In this document: positions 1-7,268 of the stretch, in pieces
How positions within the stretch are numbered: position 1 is the first letter of the stretch
Layout of the letters: each line of letters starts with the position of its first letter
Source: CAYUNA01 sp047629355
Lineage (GTDB): Bacteria; Bacteroidota; Bacteroidia; Chitinophagales; Saprospiraceae
Assembly: GCA_047629355.1 (NCBI GenBank)
Contig: JBLHWU010000157.1
Span: 1 to 15,611 of the forward strand
Direction of reading: 5' to 3'
Length of the DNA stretch: 15,611 nucleotides
Notes under the pieces: model-generated
Database searches by the model: none
Told to the model about the DNA's origin: nothing
The model's input: the letters and a program-made list of their open reading frames with translations, nothing else
Position numbers and translations under genes: made by a program

Positions 1-103
1 ATTTAGACAGGGCAAATTTCCCTCATTTTTCACTTGAAATCAGTCAAAGTATCAACAATTATCCTTCTTTCAAGTAAAAACTGAGAAAAATTATCCACTG
101 TCT

Positions 104-332
104 AACTTATCGGACTTATTATTTTATTGTTACTAAGTCATTTCAAGAAAAGTAATTATTGGAAAAATTAGAACTCATTCGAGTAGGGTTTTATCCCGAT
201 TCAGAAGGTGATGTTGATAATTTTGCTGTCTTTGATTATTCCCTTAAAATTGATGGTGAATATGGCAATTATGTTTTAGTTATTATGACGAATGAGAAAG
301 GCCAACTTAGCCATCTTACATGGGAGAGTTAA
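104..332 (+). pseudogene. Decayed 3' half of a DUF2004-like gene
   Basis: From 159 (TTG) to the stop at 330-332 a 57-codon frame reads smoothly. It contains VGFYPDSEGD, FAVFDYSL and NYVLVIMTNEKG, a pattern I associate from memory with the C-terminal half of DUF2004 proteins (function unknown; some sit beside toxin-like genes). The frame is broken just upstream by TAA at 153-155, where the coding sense continues (FQEK-stop-LLEKLEL), as if a Gln codon had become a stop. Further upstream a family-like NLSDLL string at 104-121 lies in a different frame, which suggests a frameshift as well. No ATG or ribosome binding site precedes 159. I read it as a degraded gene whose 5' part is scrambled or outside the window. 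A short real gene starting at TTG 159 is the alternative. The family call is from memory. Confidence 0.45.
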
Positions 333-378
333 AAATAGTACTTTTGAATTTTTAAAAATAATACCTCATTTTTAACTC
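326..378 (+). terminator. Possible weak hairpin terminator after the decayed gene
   Basis: An 11-base perfect inverted repeat (GAGTTAAAAAT at 326-336, ATTTTTAACTC at 368-378) straddles the stop codon of the decayed gene and ends just before the ettA promoter box. The stem is AT-rich and the 31-nt loop is long, so it would be a weak terminator at best. Confidence 0.3.
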
Positions 379-386
379 AAAAATTC

Positions 387-394
387 TATATTTG
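387..394 (+). promoter_or_regulatory. Bacteroidota -7 promoter box for ettA
   Basis: TATATTTG fits the Bacteroidota -7 consensus TAnnTTTG. It lies 81 bases before the ettA ATG, giving a predicted leader of about 75 nt. I do not see a convincing -33 TTG at the usual distance. Confidence 0.55.
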
Positions 395-436
395 CCAACT
401 TTGAAATCTGGCTAAAGGCTAATTTAATCGTCTTAG

Positions 437-463
437 TCAACTCAATCAACTCAATCAACTTAA
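437..463 (+). repeat. Three tandem 9-bp repeats in the ettA leader
   Basis: The unit TCAACTCAA occurs at 437-445 and 446-454, and as TCAACTTAA at 455-463. The array ends 12 bases before the ettA start codon, inside the predicted 5' leader and where a Shine-Dalgarno would normally be. No Shine-Dalgarno is seen here. It may simply be slippage-prone, unstructured leader sequence. Confidence 0.7.
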
Positions 464-475
464 TTCAACGAATCT

Positions 476-2149
476 ATGAGTAACGAAAAAATTATCTTTT
501 CGATGGAACGAGTCACCAAGACTTATCCACCGAAAAAACAGGTTTTAAAAAATATCTACCTTTCCTTTTTCTACGGCGCAAAAATTGGTGTCTTGGGTCT
601 GAATGGCTCGGGTAAGTCGTCTTTGCTGAAAATTATTGCAGGCATTGATAAGAATTATGAGGGGAAAGTGGTTTTTGATGCCGATTATAAAATTGGTTAT
701 TTGGAGCAAGAACCGAAGTTGGATGAAAACAAAACGGTTCGGGAAGTCGTCGAAGAAGGCGTGCAAGATGTGGTGGATTTGATGAAGGAATACGAGGCAG
801 TTAACCTCAAGTTCTCTGAGCCAATGAGCGACGATGAGATGAATAAGCTCATTGAAAAACAAGGAGAACTCACGGAAAAATTAGACCACGTTAACGCTTG
901 GGAAATTGACCATAAGTTGGAAACAGCGATGGAATCTTTGCGTTGTCCGCCGAGTGATCAGCCTGTAAGTGTATTGTCAGGTGGAGAGCGACGTCGGGTG
1001 GCTTTGTGTCGATTGTTGTTGAGTAATCCTGATATTTTATTGCTGGATGAGCCAACGAATCACTTGGATGCGGAGAGTGTGCATTGGTTGGAGCAGTACC
1101 TGAAAAGCTTTGCTGGGACAGTAATTGCAGTGACGCATGATCGTTATTTCTTGGATAACGTAGCGGGTTGGATTTTGGAATTGGATAGGGGAGAAGGCAT
1201 TCCTTGGAAGGGGAATTATTCTTCTTGGTTGGAGCAGAAATCCGACCGTTTGGAGCAAGAAGAAAAAGGAGAATCGAAACGACGCAGGACTTTGCAGCGG
1301 GAGTTGGAATGGGTGAAAATGTCACCAAAAGGACGGCGAGCGAAAGGGAAAGCGCGGTTGAATGCCTATGATAAATTGCTGAACGAAGAAGGCAAAGAGA
1401 AAGAAAAGAAATTGGAATTATTCATTCCGCCGGGCGAACGATTGGGAGATGTCGTGATAGAGGCAGAAGGGTTGAGCAAGGCGTACGGTAATAAATTATT
1501 GTTTGAAAACTTGACCTTTTCGATTCCTAAAAACGGGATTGTTGGAGTCGTTGGTGCGAATGGTGTGGGTAAAAGTACGCTGTTTAAAATCATGATGGGC
1601 AAGATTGAACCAGACAAAGGAACGATTAAAATTGGGGATACTGTGAAGGCTTCATATGTTGACCAAAGCCACGAAGATTTGTTGCCAGAGAAAACGATTT
1701 TTGAAGTAATTTCTGGGGGCAACGATATTATGACTGTTGGAAATATGGAGTTCAATGCACGAGCCTACATTTCCAAATTCAACTTTGCGGGTAGCGATCA
1801 ACAGAAAAAAGTCGGCGTACTGTCGGGTGGAGAGCGTAATCGAGTACACCTCGCGATGACATTGAAGGACGGTGGTAATTTAATCCTACTGGATGAGCCG
1901 ACCAATGATATTGATGTCAATACGCTGCGAGCTTTGGAGGAAGCGATTGATAGTTTTGCGGGTTGTGCAGTAATTATTTCTCACGACCGTTGGTTTATTG
2001 ACCGTTTGGCAACGCATATCTTGGCTTTTGAAGATGATAGTCAGGTAGTATTTTTTGAAGGGAATTACTCGGATTATGAAGTGGCGAGGAAGGAGCGATT
2101 GGGCGATGTGGAGCCACGGCGACCAAGGTTTAAGAATGTGATTAACTAG
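476..2149 (+). CDS. ettA: Energy-dependent translational throttle protein EttA (ABC-F ATPase)
   Basis: This ABC-F ATPase has two nucleotide-binding domains and no membrane segment. The family member EttA binds the ribosomal E site and gates entry into elongation according to the ATP/ADP ratio. Domain 1 has Walker A GLNGSGKS (residues 41-48), signature LSGGERRRVALCRLLL and Walker B with catalytic E192 (DEPTNHLD). Domain 2 has Walker A GANGVGKST (360-368), signature LSGGERNRVHLA and E474 (DEPTNDID). The acidic arm segment between Walker A and the first signature, the block GWILELDRGEGIPW and the charged linker near residues 260-310 (ELEWV, KGRRAKGKARL) are EttA hallmarks. Length of 557 aa is normal for the family. 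ATG 476 is chosen because domain 1 begins directly after it and a promoter box precedes it. It looks monocistronic and ends at a strong terminator. Confidence 0.96.
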   Translation: MSNEKIIFSMERVTKTYPPKKQVLKNIYLSFFYGAKIGVLGLNGSGKSSLLKIIAGIDKNYEGKVVFDADYKIGYLEQEPKLDENKTVREVVEEGVQDVVDLMKEYEAVNLKFSEPMSDDEMNKLIEKQGELTEKLDHVNAWEIDHKLETAMESLRCPPSDQPVSVLSGGERRRVALCRLLLSNPDILLLDEPTNHLDAESVHWLEQYLKSFAGTVIAVTHDRYFLDNVAGWILELDRGEGIPWKGNYSSWLEQKSDRLEQEEKGESKRRRTLQRELEWVKMSPKGRRAKGKARLNAYDKLLNEEGKEKEKKLELFIPPGERLGDVVIEAEGLSKAYGNKLLFENLTFSIPKNGIVGVVGANGVGKSTLFKIMMGKIEPDKGTIKIGDTVKASYVDQSHEDLLPEKTIFEVISGGNDIMTVGNMEFNARAYISKFNFAGSDQQKKVGVLSGGERNRVHLAMTLKDGGNLILLDEPTNDIDVNTLRALEEAIDSFAGCAVIISHDRWFIDRLATHILAFEDDSQVVFFEGNYSDYEVARKERLGDVEPRRPRFKNVIN

Positions 2150-2210
2150 AGGCGGCGCATGGAGATTATAGTAATCTTTAGTTCTGCAAATCTTTAATAT
2201 TTTTCCAATA

Positions 2211-2241
2211 GAGCTTGGAGGTTCGAGAAACCTCCAAGCTC
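2211..2241. terminator. Perfect 13-bp hairpin between ettA and the convergent CHAT gene
   Basis: GAGCTTGGAGGTT (2211-2223) pairs with AACCTCCAAGCTC (2229-2241) across a 5-nt loop. No T-run follows on either strand, so it is probably an auxiliary RNA stabiliser or roadblock rather than a stand-alone terminator. Its arms resemble those of the hairpin 12 bases downstream. Confidence 0.55.
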
Positions 2242-2253
2242 GGAAAATACTCG

Positions 2254-2294
2254 CTGTTTGGAGCTTTCGGTAGAAGCTCCAAACAGTTTTTTTT
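2254..2294 (+). terminator. Rho-independent terminator of ettA
   Basis: A 13-bp perfect stem, CTGTTTGGAGCTT (2254-2266) with AAGCTCCAAACAG (2274-2286), has a 7-nt loop and is followed immediately by eight Ts (2287-2294). This is the textbook layout on the + strand. It may also stop minus-strand transcripts from the facing CHAT gene, although no T-run follows it on that strand. Confidence 0.85.
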
Positions 2295-2340
2295 ATTAAT
2301 TTTGAATTTATGTTACTATAAAAATCAGCCTGTTTTTACT

Positions 2341-5300
2341 TTAAGATTTCCTTTTAAAAATGAAAATCCCACCTAATAACAACAAAATCCCTCCTAAAGC
2401 AAAACCCCAATAATTCCTTCCTTTCTCCTCAAAATCCAACCTCTTCATATTCCCAACTGGCACAAACGACGCCCAATACAGCGGGTGCGCTCGAAAATCT
2501 TGATTGTTTTCCAAAAAGCTCAACTTAGCTTGCTGTAAAGCGGCATCTTTCGTCATGCCACTTTCAATATTTTTATAAAAGGCAGGCATCAATTCGAGAG
2601 AAGATTTATCATCTAATTTCCAAAGGGTGGTCACTATACTTTGCGCGCCAGCGTAGAAAAACCCACGCGCCAAACTAACGATGCCTTCTCCTCGTTGAAA
2701 CTCACCAATCGCTGTTTCACAGGCACTTAGCACGACCATTTCGGCTGCCAAGTGCAAATTGTAAAGGTCTTTAACATAAATAATATCAGTGGTCAAACTA
2801 TCCGAATCTTGGTAAAAAGCGAGGTAAGAATAATCGCCCGTTTGGTCATTGGCGACGCCGTGGCTGGCAAGGTGAAGAATGCGATATTGGTGCGCAAATT
2901 TCATGAAATTCTCGACGGTTGCCTCTTCATTTAAAAAGCCTTTGCCTTGCATTATTTTCAAAATCTGTACAATTTCTCGGCGGTTGAATTTTAAATTTCC
3001 AAAGCCAGCCGACCGCGAAAGTAAAGTATCTGTTCCCATAAAATTGGGCGCAAAACCCGCAAAATTTTCACTCGCCAGCATCCGTTCTGTCCGCAATAAT
3101 TGTTGCCAATGCGTTGCCGAATAATTATAGCTAATCGAATGCTTTTTTAACAAATAAGGATACTTGTGAAAATTCATATTCGACTCTTTCACGGGAGTCG
3201 TCAAGAGGGCTTCAAACGGCAAATAACCAAGCATGCCGCCCGGGATAATGAGCAGATTTTTGCCTGTCACATATTTTTCAATAGGCACAATCAATAACTC
3301 ATGCAATTCACTGGCGATATTGGCATATTTCAATTTCAAAAAAGCGGCATCCGGTCGAGCAGGATAGTAAAAATAAATACCCGTTCGCATTTCCTCCACC
3401 CAAGCTTCGAGTGGAAAATCTTTGACCATCGGAATGACCTGAAAATTATCTTGAGTAATGACAAAAATGTACAAGTATTTATCACCGACAAAGTACTCGA
3501 CCATGACTTGATTACCCGTCAACAATTCTGTCTGAATATCCTTTACTGAAACACTCTGCCCCGCATACTTCAACTCATAAAAACGCGGAAAACTATCCGT
3601 AAACATCTGCAATAGCGAATGATGCTGGTTTTTTAAATCAAATATTTGATTGGTGAAGGAATTAAGCCGTTCTTCGTCAACTTTCGCGCCTTTTTGTTGC
3701 TCCTCAAATCGTAATTTCTCCTGTACCGCAATGTCAATTTTTAACTGATTCTCCAACTGTAATAAGCTATCTGGAATGCCCGAAAATGCCGTCGCATCTA
3801 TTGTATTCAAAGCTTCTACTAAAAGCGTATTGTTACTTTTTTCAGCAATATCGAAGGCACGGTGAAGATATGTTACTTGGTCCGTCGCTTTATATAAGTC
3901 ATAATTGACCTTGATGGCATCTTCATAAATGCTGAAATAATTGTCCAGCAAACTCTGCTTCGACCCTGGTTCGGTAAACGAAACTTTGATGCTATCCATC
4001 AACTGAAATGCCTCATTATAGATCTCCTCTGCTTCGAGCAAATGCACTAAGTAATTCTTGTTTTGCTCATCATCTTGTAGCAGTCGGGCTTGCGTTTGTA
4101 AAATTTTCAACAGTTCTGTCAATGAAATAATACCATCCAAACCACCACGTTCGTGATAGCCAACCGCTTCGTAAGCTTTGTTTAAATATCGTTGAGATTG
4201 TCGAAGATTATTTGGATAACAAGCTGCCAAGTTTCGATAAATTTGCGCAACTTCTGGATGTTTTGGATTGTACACTTTTTGACTAATTGTCAGTGCTTTG
4301 CGAAAGTTGTTGGTGGCTAAATCATACTTCTTTTGACCTAAATGAATCTTGCCAATTTGCAAATGATTTTGTAAAATAGTAGGATGAGATTCCTTCTTAT
4401 AAATCTCCATATTAATGGCTAACGCTTTTTCATATTCGTTTAAAGCTGCTTTCCAAAAACCAATTTTTTCTTGTAATTTTCCAATATCTTGATAAGAATC
4501 TGCCAATTCATTGGGATAGAGTTTCTGATTTCCTAAGCGAATTTTTAAGGCTTTACTCATCCAAAATTCAGCAGCGTCTAAGTCGTTTTTCAAGAGGTAA
4601 CAATTGCCAATATAATTTTGTGTTCGAGCAATCATCATTCGCTTCGGAGTCAACTTTTTAGTTCGTATCGACAAAGACTTTCGAAAATATAAAAGCGCTT
4701 TATTAAAATCGCCCATTTGAGATAGGTAAAGTCCAAAATTGGAATAAATTGCTGCTAATCGGGCTTGATTTTTAGTTTCATTTTTTTTGAAAATATCGAT
4801 CGCTTTCTGAAAAACTTTCGCCGCTTCTCGATAATCTCCTTTGGCTTGATAAACCGCGCTAATGTTATTGAAGTGATCACCAAAGCTTACGTGATTAGGA
4901 GGCTTGTTCTTCAAAATAATTTGATAAGAAGAATCAGCATAGCGCAGAGCTTTTTCATATTCGCCTGTTTTATGATAAAATTCTACCAGATTAAAATAGC
5001 CTCCATAAAATTTAACATGTCCAGCAGGAAAACGGCTGCGTTTATAATCTAACGCATTTTGATAATAATCTTCTGCTACTTCTAGTTGGTTGATTCTCCC
5101 AAATAAAATACCCAAATTCACCATACAATCCCCTACACGAGGATGTCCATTGCGTTGGCGAATGTCCATTTCTATCAAAAAATGTGCTTCTGCTTTTTTA
5201 TATTTTTCCTGTGCCATGTAAACGAGAGCACAGCCACTGTAGGCATTCGGCAAAATCGTTGTCGTTTCGTCAAAGTATTTTTTTGCGTGATTTAGACCTA

Positions 5301-5595
5301 ATTCAACGTAGGTCTGCGCTTTATTTAGCTGCCCTGACTTCCGGAGAAGAGACCCTAAGCGACGATAGCTATGATATATTAAATCTTGGTGTTTTAATCG
5401 ATTGTTTTTTAAAAATGATAGTCCATCTAATTCATAATCAATGGCTTCTTTCAGCTTGCCAGTATACTTTAGCGTATCGGAAGGATGCCAAAATTGAATA
5501 CCTAACTTCAGTGAATCCACTTGATAGATATTTTGGGACAAACAAAGCGATGCCCAAAAAAGTAGTGGAAATAATAAAATTGGTAATCTGCTCAT
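2341..5595 (-). CDS. Membrane-anchored TPR-CHAT (caspase-like) protein
   Basis: The 1084-residue protein begins with a Sec signal peptide (MSRLPILLFPLLFWASLCLS, cleavage likely before Q21). About nine tetratricopeptide repeats follow, roughly residues 60-480 (for example ISAVYQAKGDYREAAKVFQ and FGLYLSQMGDFNKALLYF). A charged, probably coiled-coil stretch lies near 615-680 and a C-terminal CHAT domain near 770-1045. The CHAT catalytic pair is visible: H912 in HLASHG and C959 in VLSACET, followed by the typical GEGIVSLARGFFYAGA and LWKLDD blocks. One transmembrane helix (about 1063-1080) and a KRKS tail end the protein. Inferred topology: the TPR and CHAT parts in the periplasm, tethered to the inner membrane. 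CHAT domains are clan CD cysteine proteases or their relatives; TPRs probably bind a partner or substrate. No obvious partner gene adjoins it. Repeats A1 and B1 fill its upstream region. Its substrate is unknown. Confidence 0.92.
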   Translation of the reverse strand: MSRLPILLFPLLFWASLCLSQNIYQVDSLKLGIQFWHPSDTLKYTGKLKEAIDYELDGLSFLKNNRLKHQDLIYHSYRRLGSLLRKSGQLNKAQTYVELGLNHAKKYFDETTTILPNAYSGCALVYMAQEKYKKAEAHFLIEMDIRQRNGHPRVGDCMVNLGILFGRINQLEVAEDYYQNALDYKRSRFPAGHVKFYGGYFNLVEFYHKTGEYEKALRYADSSYQIILKNKPPNHVSFGDHFNNISAVYQAKGDYREAAKVFQKAIDIFKKNETKNQARLAAIYSNFGLYLSQMGDFNKALLYFRKSLSIRTKKLTPKRMMIARTQNYIGNCYLLKNDLDAAEFWMSKALKIRLGNQKLYPNELADSYQDIGKLQEKIGFWKAALNEYEKALAINMEIYKKESHPTILQNHLQIGKIHLGQKKYDLATNNFRKALTISQKVYNPKHPEVAQIYRNLAACYPNNLRQSQRYLNKAYEAVGYHERGGLDGIISLTELLKILQTQARLLQDDEQNKNYLVHLLEAEEIYNEAFQLMDSIKVSFTEPGSKQSLLDNYFSIYEDAIKVNYDLYKATDQVTYLHRAFDIAEKSNNTLLVEALNTIDATAFSGIPDSLLQLENQLKIDIAVQEKLRFEEQQKGAKVDEERLNSFTNQIFDLKNQHHSLLQMFTDSFPRFYELKYAGQSVSVKDIQTELLTGNQVMVEYFVGDKYLYIFVITQDNFQVIPMVKDFPLEAWVEEMRTGIYFYYPARPDAAFLKLKYANIASELHELLIVPIEKYVTGKNLLIIPGGMLGYLPFEALLTTPVKESNMNFHKYPYLLKKHSISYNYSATHWQQLLRTERMLASENFAGFAPNFMGTDTLLSRSAGFGNLKFNRREIVQILKIMQGKGFLNEEATVENFMKFAHQYRILHLASHGVANDQTGDYSYLAFYQDSDSLTTDIIYVKDLYNLHLAAEMVVLSACETAIGEFQRGEGIVSLARGFFYAGAQSIVTTLWKLDDKSSLELMPAFYKNIESGMTKDAALQQAKLSFLENNQDFRAHPLYWASFVPVGNMKRLDFEEKGRNYWGFALGGILLLLGGIFIFKRKS

Positions 5596-5614
5596 TATTT
5601 TATTCCTAAGTTTT

Positions 5615-5811
5615 TAAGTAGGTGACTCAAAATATATTGATAATAATAACAAAGGGAGTTTAAGGGATAAAAGTGGTTTGTAAAAATCACTTTTATCTTT
5701 CAAAACCCAACCCGCGCTGCTGCAGGTAGCGCGCAATATATTTTTCAGGAGCGAGAAAATTGCAAATTATCTCACTCCTGAAAAATCAAAATAGTTACGG
5801 TCACCTACTTA
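5615..5811 (+). repeat. Structured intergenic repeat A1 (terminal inverted repeats plus three hairpins)
   Basis: The outer arms are TAAGTAGGTGAC (5615-5626) and GTCACCTACTTA (5800-5811), a perfect 12-bp inverted repeat. Inside are hairpin a (GATAAAAGTG 5666-5675 with CACTTTTATC 5688-5697), GC-rich hairpin b (5713-5733, 8-bp stem including one G-T pair) and hairpin c (5741-5756 with 5770-5785, 16 bp with one mismatch). The a-b-c order matches copies A2 and A3. It lies directly upstream of the CHAT gene, starting 20 bases from its start codon, so it probably overlaps or displaces that promoter. Confidence 0.8.
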
Positions 5812-5974
5812 GGAACGCGAAAAGAATAAAGTTACATTTTTGAGAGAGCGTTTTTGTTTCTAGTTTTTGCTTTGAAAGTGCGATTTATGTTGATATAATG
5901 AGCATTTTCAAAGTGAAAAATAGGAATCAAATATCCTGTCAAAAAAGTAACTTTATTGATTTCGCGTTCCTTAG
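5809..5974 (+). mobile_element. MITE-like element B1, 166 bp
   Basis: The imperfect terminal inverted repeats run from AGGAACGCGAAA, with AATAAAGTTAC further in, on the left, to GTAACTTTATTG and TTTCGCGTTCCT on the right. The element is flanked by TTA on both sides, a possible 3-bp target duplication. An internal inverted repeat is built on CTTTGAAA and TTTCAAAG. It is the same length as B2 and closely similar to it throughout. It has no transposase, so any movement would need one supplied in trans. Its left end overlaps the right end of repeat A1 by the TTA. Confidence 0.75.
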
Positions 5975-5991
5975 TGCAACAACAGCTTCTG

Positions 5992-7026
5992 TTATAATTT
6001 TTTCAAATCAACATAAACTGGTAAATGGTCGCTATATCCACCAAAATATCGTGGGCCACCATACGTTCTACTTGGTGATTGTCCGTATTTCTTATCCGTG
6101 TACATCATCCAATCCTGCTGGAAAACGGTGGCATTGATGACCAACCAGCCATTGTGTCCTGCCTCCAAATTTCGGGTAACAATAATCTGGTCAAGCATGT
6201 TCCAATTCCCTCTATACCTATACGAACCCTTGCCTTCAATATCCAAATTTGCCATACAATTTTTCAAATCTGCCGTGACGATTTCGCGCGTCACTTTGTA
6301 ACTGGCATTGAGTCCTTTTTGCAAACTATTATTTTCGGGTTCATCATTAAAATCACCCATCAAAATCAGGCTGGCAGCAGGATTGGCTTGCAACATTTCA
6401 TCTACTTTTTTACGAACTTGCTGTGCTACATACATTCGTTTAGGCTCGCTTTTTTCCAAACCACCACGTCGGGAAGGCCAATGATTGACAAAAATAGTAA
6501 CGGGCAAATCTTGCAACCTTCCAGTGACCACCAACACATCGCGCGTCGTATAGTCTTCTACGATTTCTTTTGGAAAATTAATCTCAATTTTCTCTACTTT
6601 TTCGACTTTAAACGCCTTTTTTTGATACAACAAGCCAACATCAATGCCTCTAAAATCCGGCGAGTCAAAATGCACCACACCATAATCGTGCTTTGCCATC
6701 GACTTGTGCTTACACCAATCTTGCAAAACGGTTGCATTTTCCACTTCCGAAACTCCCAGAAGTGCGGGGAATTCCATGCCCTCGACCACTTGAGTAAGAT
6801 GGTCTAATTTCTCTTGATAACGTTCTGGTGTCCATTGTTTTTTGCTGGTCGGCGTGAATTCTTCATCTCTGGTTTTTGGGTCGTCTTTGGTGTCAAATAG
6901 ATTTTCAACGTTATAAAAAGCAATTCGATATTCATTGGAGGATGAACTCGTTAGCGGAGATTTCGTTTTACAATTTGTAAAAAATAAAATTGAGAATATG
7001 AGGAGAATGGTGCTTGTTTTTTTCAT
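5992..7026 (-). CDS. Endonuclease/exonuclease/phosphatase-fold lipoprotein
   Basis: The 344-residue protein starts with a lipoprotein signal (MKKTSTILLIFSILFFTNC, lipobox Cys19), so it should be lipid-anchored in the envelope. The mature part is one EEP (DNase I-like) domain. FYNVENLF has N39, SEVEN has the putative metal-binding E94, NHWPSR has H182, MGDFNDEP has D225 and N227, and SDHLPV near the end has H334. All the expected metal-binding and catalytic positions are present, so it should be an active Mg-dependent phosphodiesterase. The family covers secreted nucleases, phosphoinositide phosphatases and sphingomyelinases; the FYNVENLFD start is common in Bacteroidota proteins annotated as endonucleases. 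The exact substrate cannot be told. ATG 7026 gives a complete signal peptide. Promoter, palindrome and repeat C lie upstream. Confidence 0.9.
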   Translation of the reverse strand: MKKTSTILLIFSILFFTNCKTKSPLTSSSSNEYRIAFYNVENLFDTKDDPKTRDEEFTPTSKKQWTPERYQEKLDHLTQVVEGMEFPALLGVSEVENATVLQDWCKHKSMAKHDYGVVHFDSPDFRGIDVGLLYQKKAFKVEKVEKIEINFPKEIVEDYTTRDVLVVTGRLQDLPVTIFVNHWPSRRGGLEKSEPKRMYVAQQVRKKVDEMLQANPAASLILMGDFNDEPENNSLQKGLNASYKVTREIVTADLKNCMANLDIEGKGSYRYRGNWNMLDQIIVTRNLEAGHNGWLVINATVFQQDWMMYTDKKYGQSPSRTYGGPRYFGGYSDHLPVYVDLKKL

Positions 7027-7072
7027 TCAATAGATATTTTGAAATATTATTTTGATTAAACTATTTTTCAAC

Positions 7073-7146
7073 GTAGGGGGGAACCTTGTAGTCGCCCAAT
7101 GTACTGATAATCGAAATGTTGGGCGACTACAAGGGTGCGCCCTTAC
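7073..7146. repeat. Long palindromic intergenic repeat C
   Basis: CCTTGTAGTCGCCCAA (7084-7099) pairs perfectly over 16 bp with TTGGGCGACTACAAGG (7119-7134) around a 19-nt loop. The outer flanks (GTAGGGGGGAA from 7073, GTGCGCCCTTAC to 7146) continue the inverted symmetry with mismatches. The GTAGGGG-CCTTGT-CGCCC wording resembles dispersed palindromes I recall from other Bacteroidota genomes. It sits in the 5' leader region of the EEP lipoprotein gene, between promoter box and start codon. Only one copy is present here. Confidence 0.75.
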
Positions 7147-7172
7147 AAATGACATTCTTAGTTCGATACCAA

Positions 7173-7187
7173 GTCTGTTTAACAGAC
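7173..7187. promoter_or_regulatory. Operator-like 15-bp palindrome
   Basis: GTCTGTTTAACAGAC is a perfect palindrome with 7-bp arms around one central base. It begins 5 bases downstream of the -7 box at 7192-7199 on the minus strand, so it would cover the predicted transcription start. That is a typical place for a dimeric repressor to bind. No regulator gene is nearby. Confidence 0.4.
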
Positions 7188-7191
7188 GATG

Positions 7192-7199
7192 CAAAAGTA
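7192..7199 (-). promoter_or_regulatory. Bacteroidota -7 promoter box for the EEP lipoprotein gene
   Basis: On the minus strand this reads TACTTTTG, matching TAnnTTTG. It is 166 bases from the start codon at 7026, which implies a long leader containing palindromic repeat C. No clear -33 element is seen. Confidence 0.4.
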
Positions 7200-7268
7200 G
7201 CTAAAAAAGGTGAGATTTTAATTTAAGGTAACTAGCTGATTAATAGTTATTTATGGGGTTGTCGGAAT

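Noticed and set aside
2341..5595. Craspase-type TPR-CHAT of a type III-E CRISPR system
   Set aside because: No effector (gRAMP) or CRISPR repeats are present, and this protein has a signal peptide and membrane anchor, unlike the cytoplasmic Craspase subunit.
5184..5609. A 141-codon open frame on the + strand
   Set aside because: Antisense to the N-terminal part of the TPR-CHAT gene, with no recognisable motif.
5898..6137. A 79-codon ORF starting inside element B1 (MSIFKVKN)
   Set aside because: The same ATG is present in B2, but that frame stops within the element after about 20 codons and the residues diverge. In B1 it runs on into the antisense of the EEP gene. A relic of a transposase start is conceivable but unsupported.
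6079..6807. A 242-codon open frame on the + strand
   Set aside because: It is antisense to the EEP lipoprotein gene, whose catalytic motifs are clear. Its translation has no domain-like pattern.
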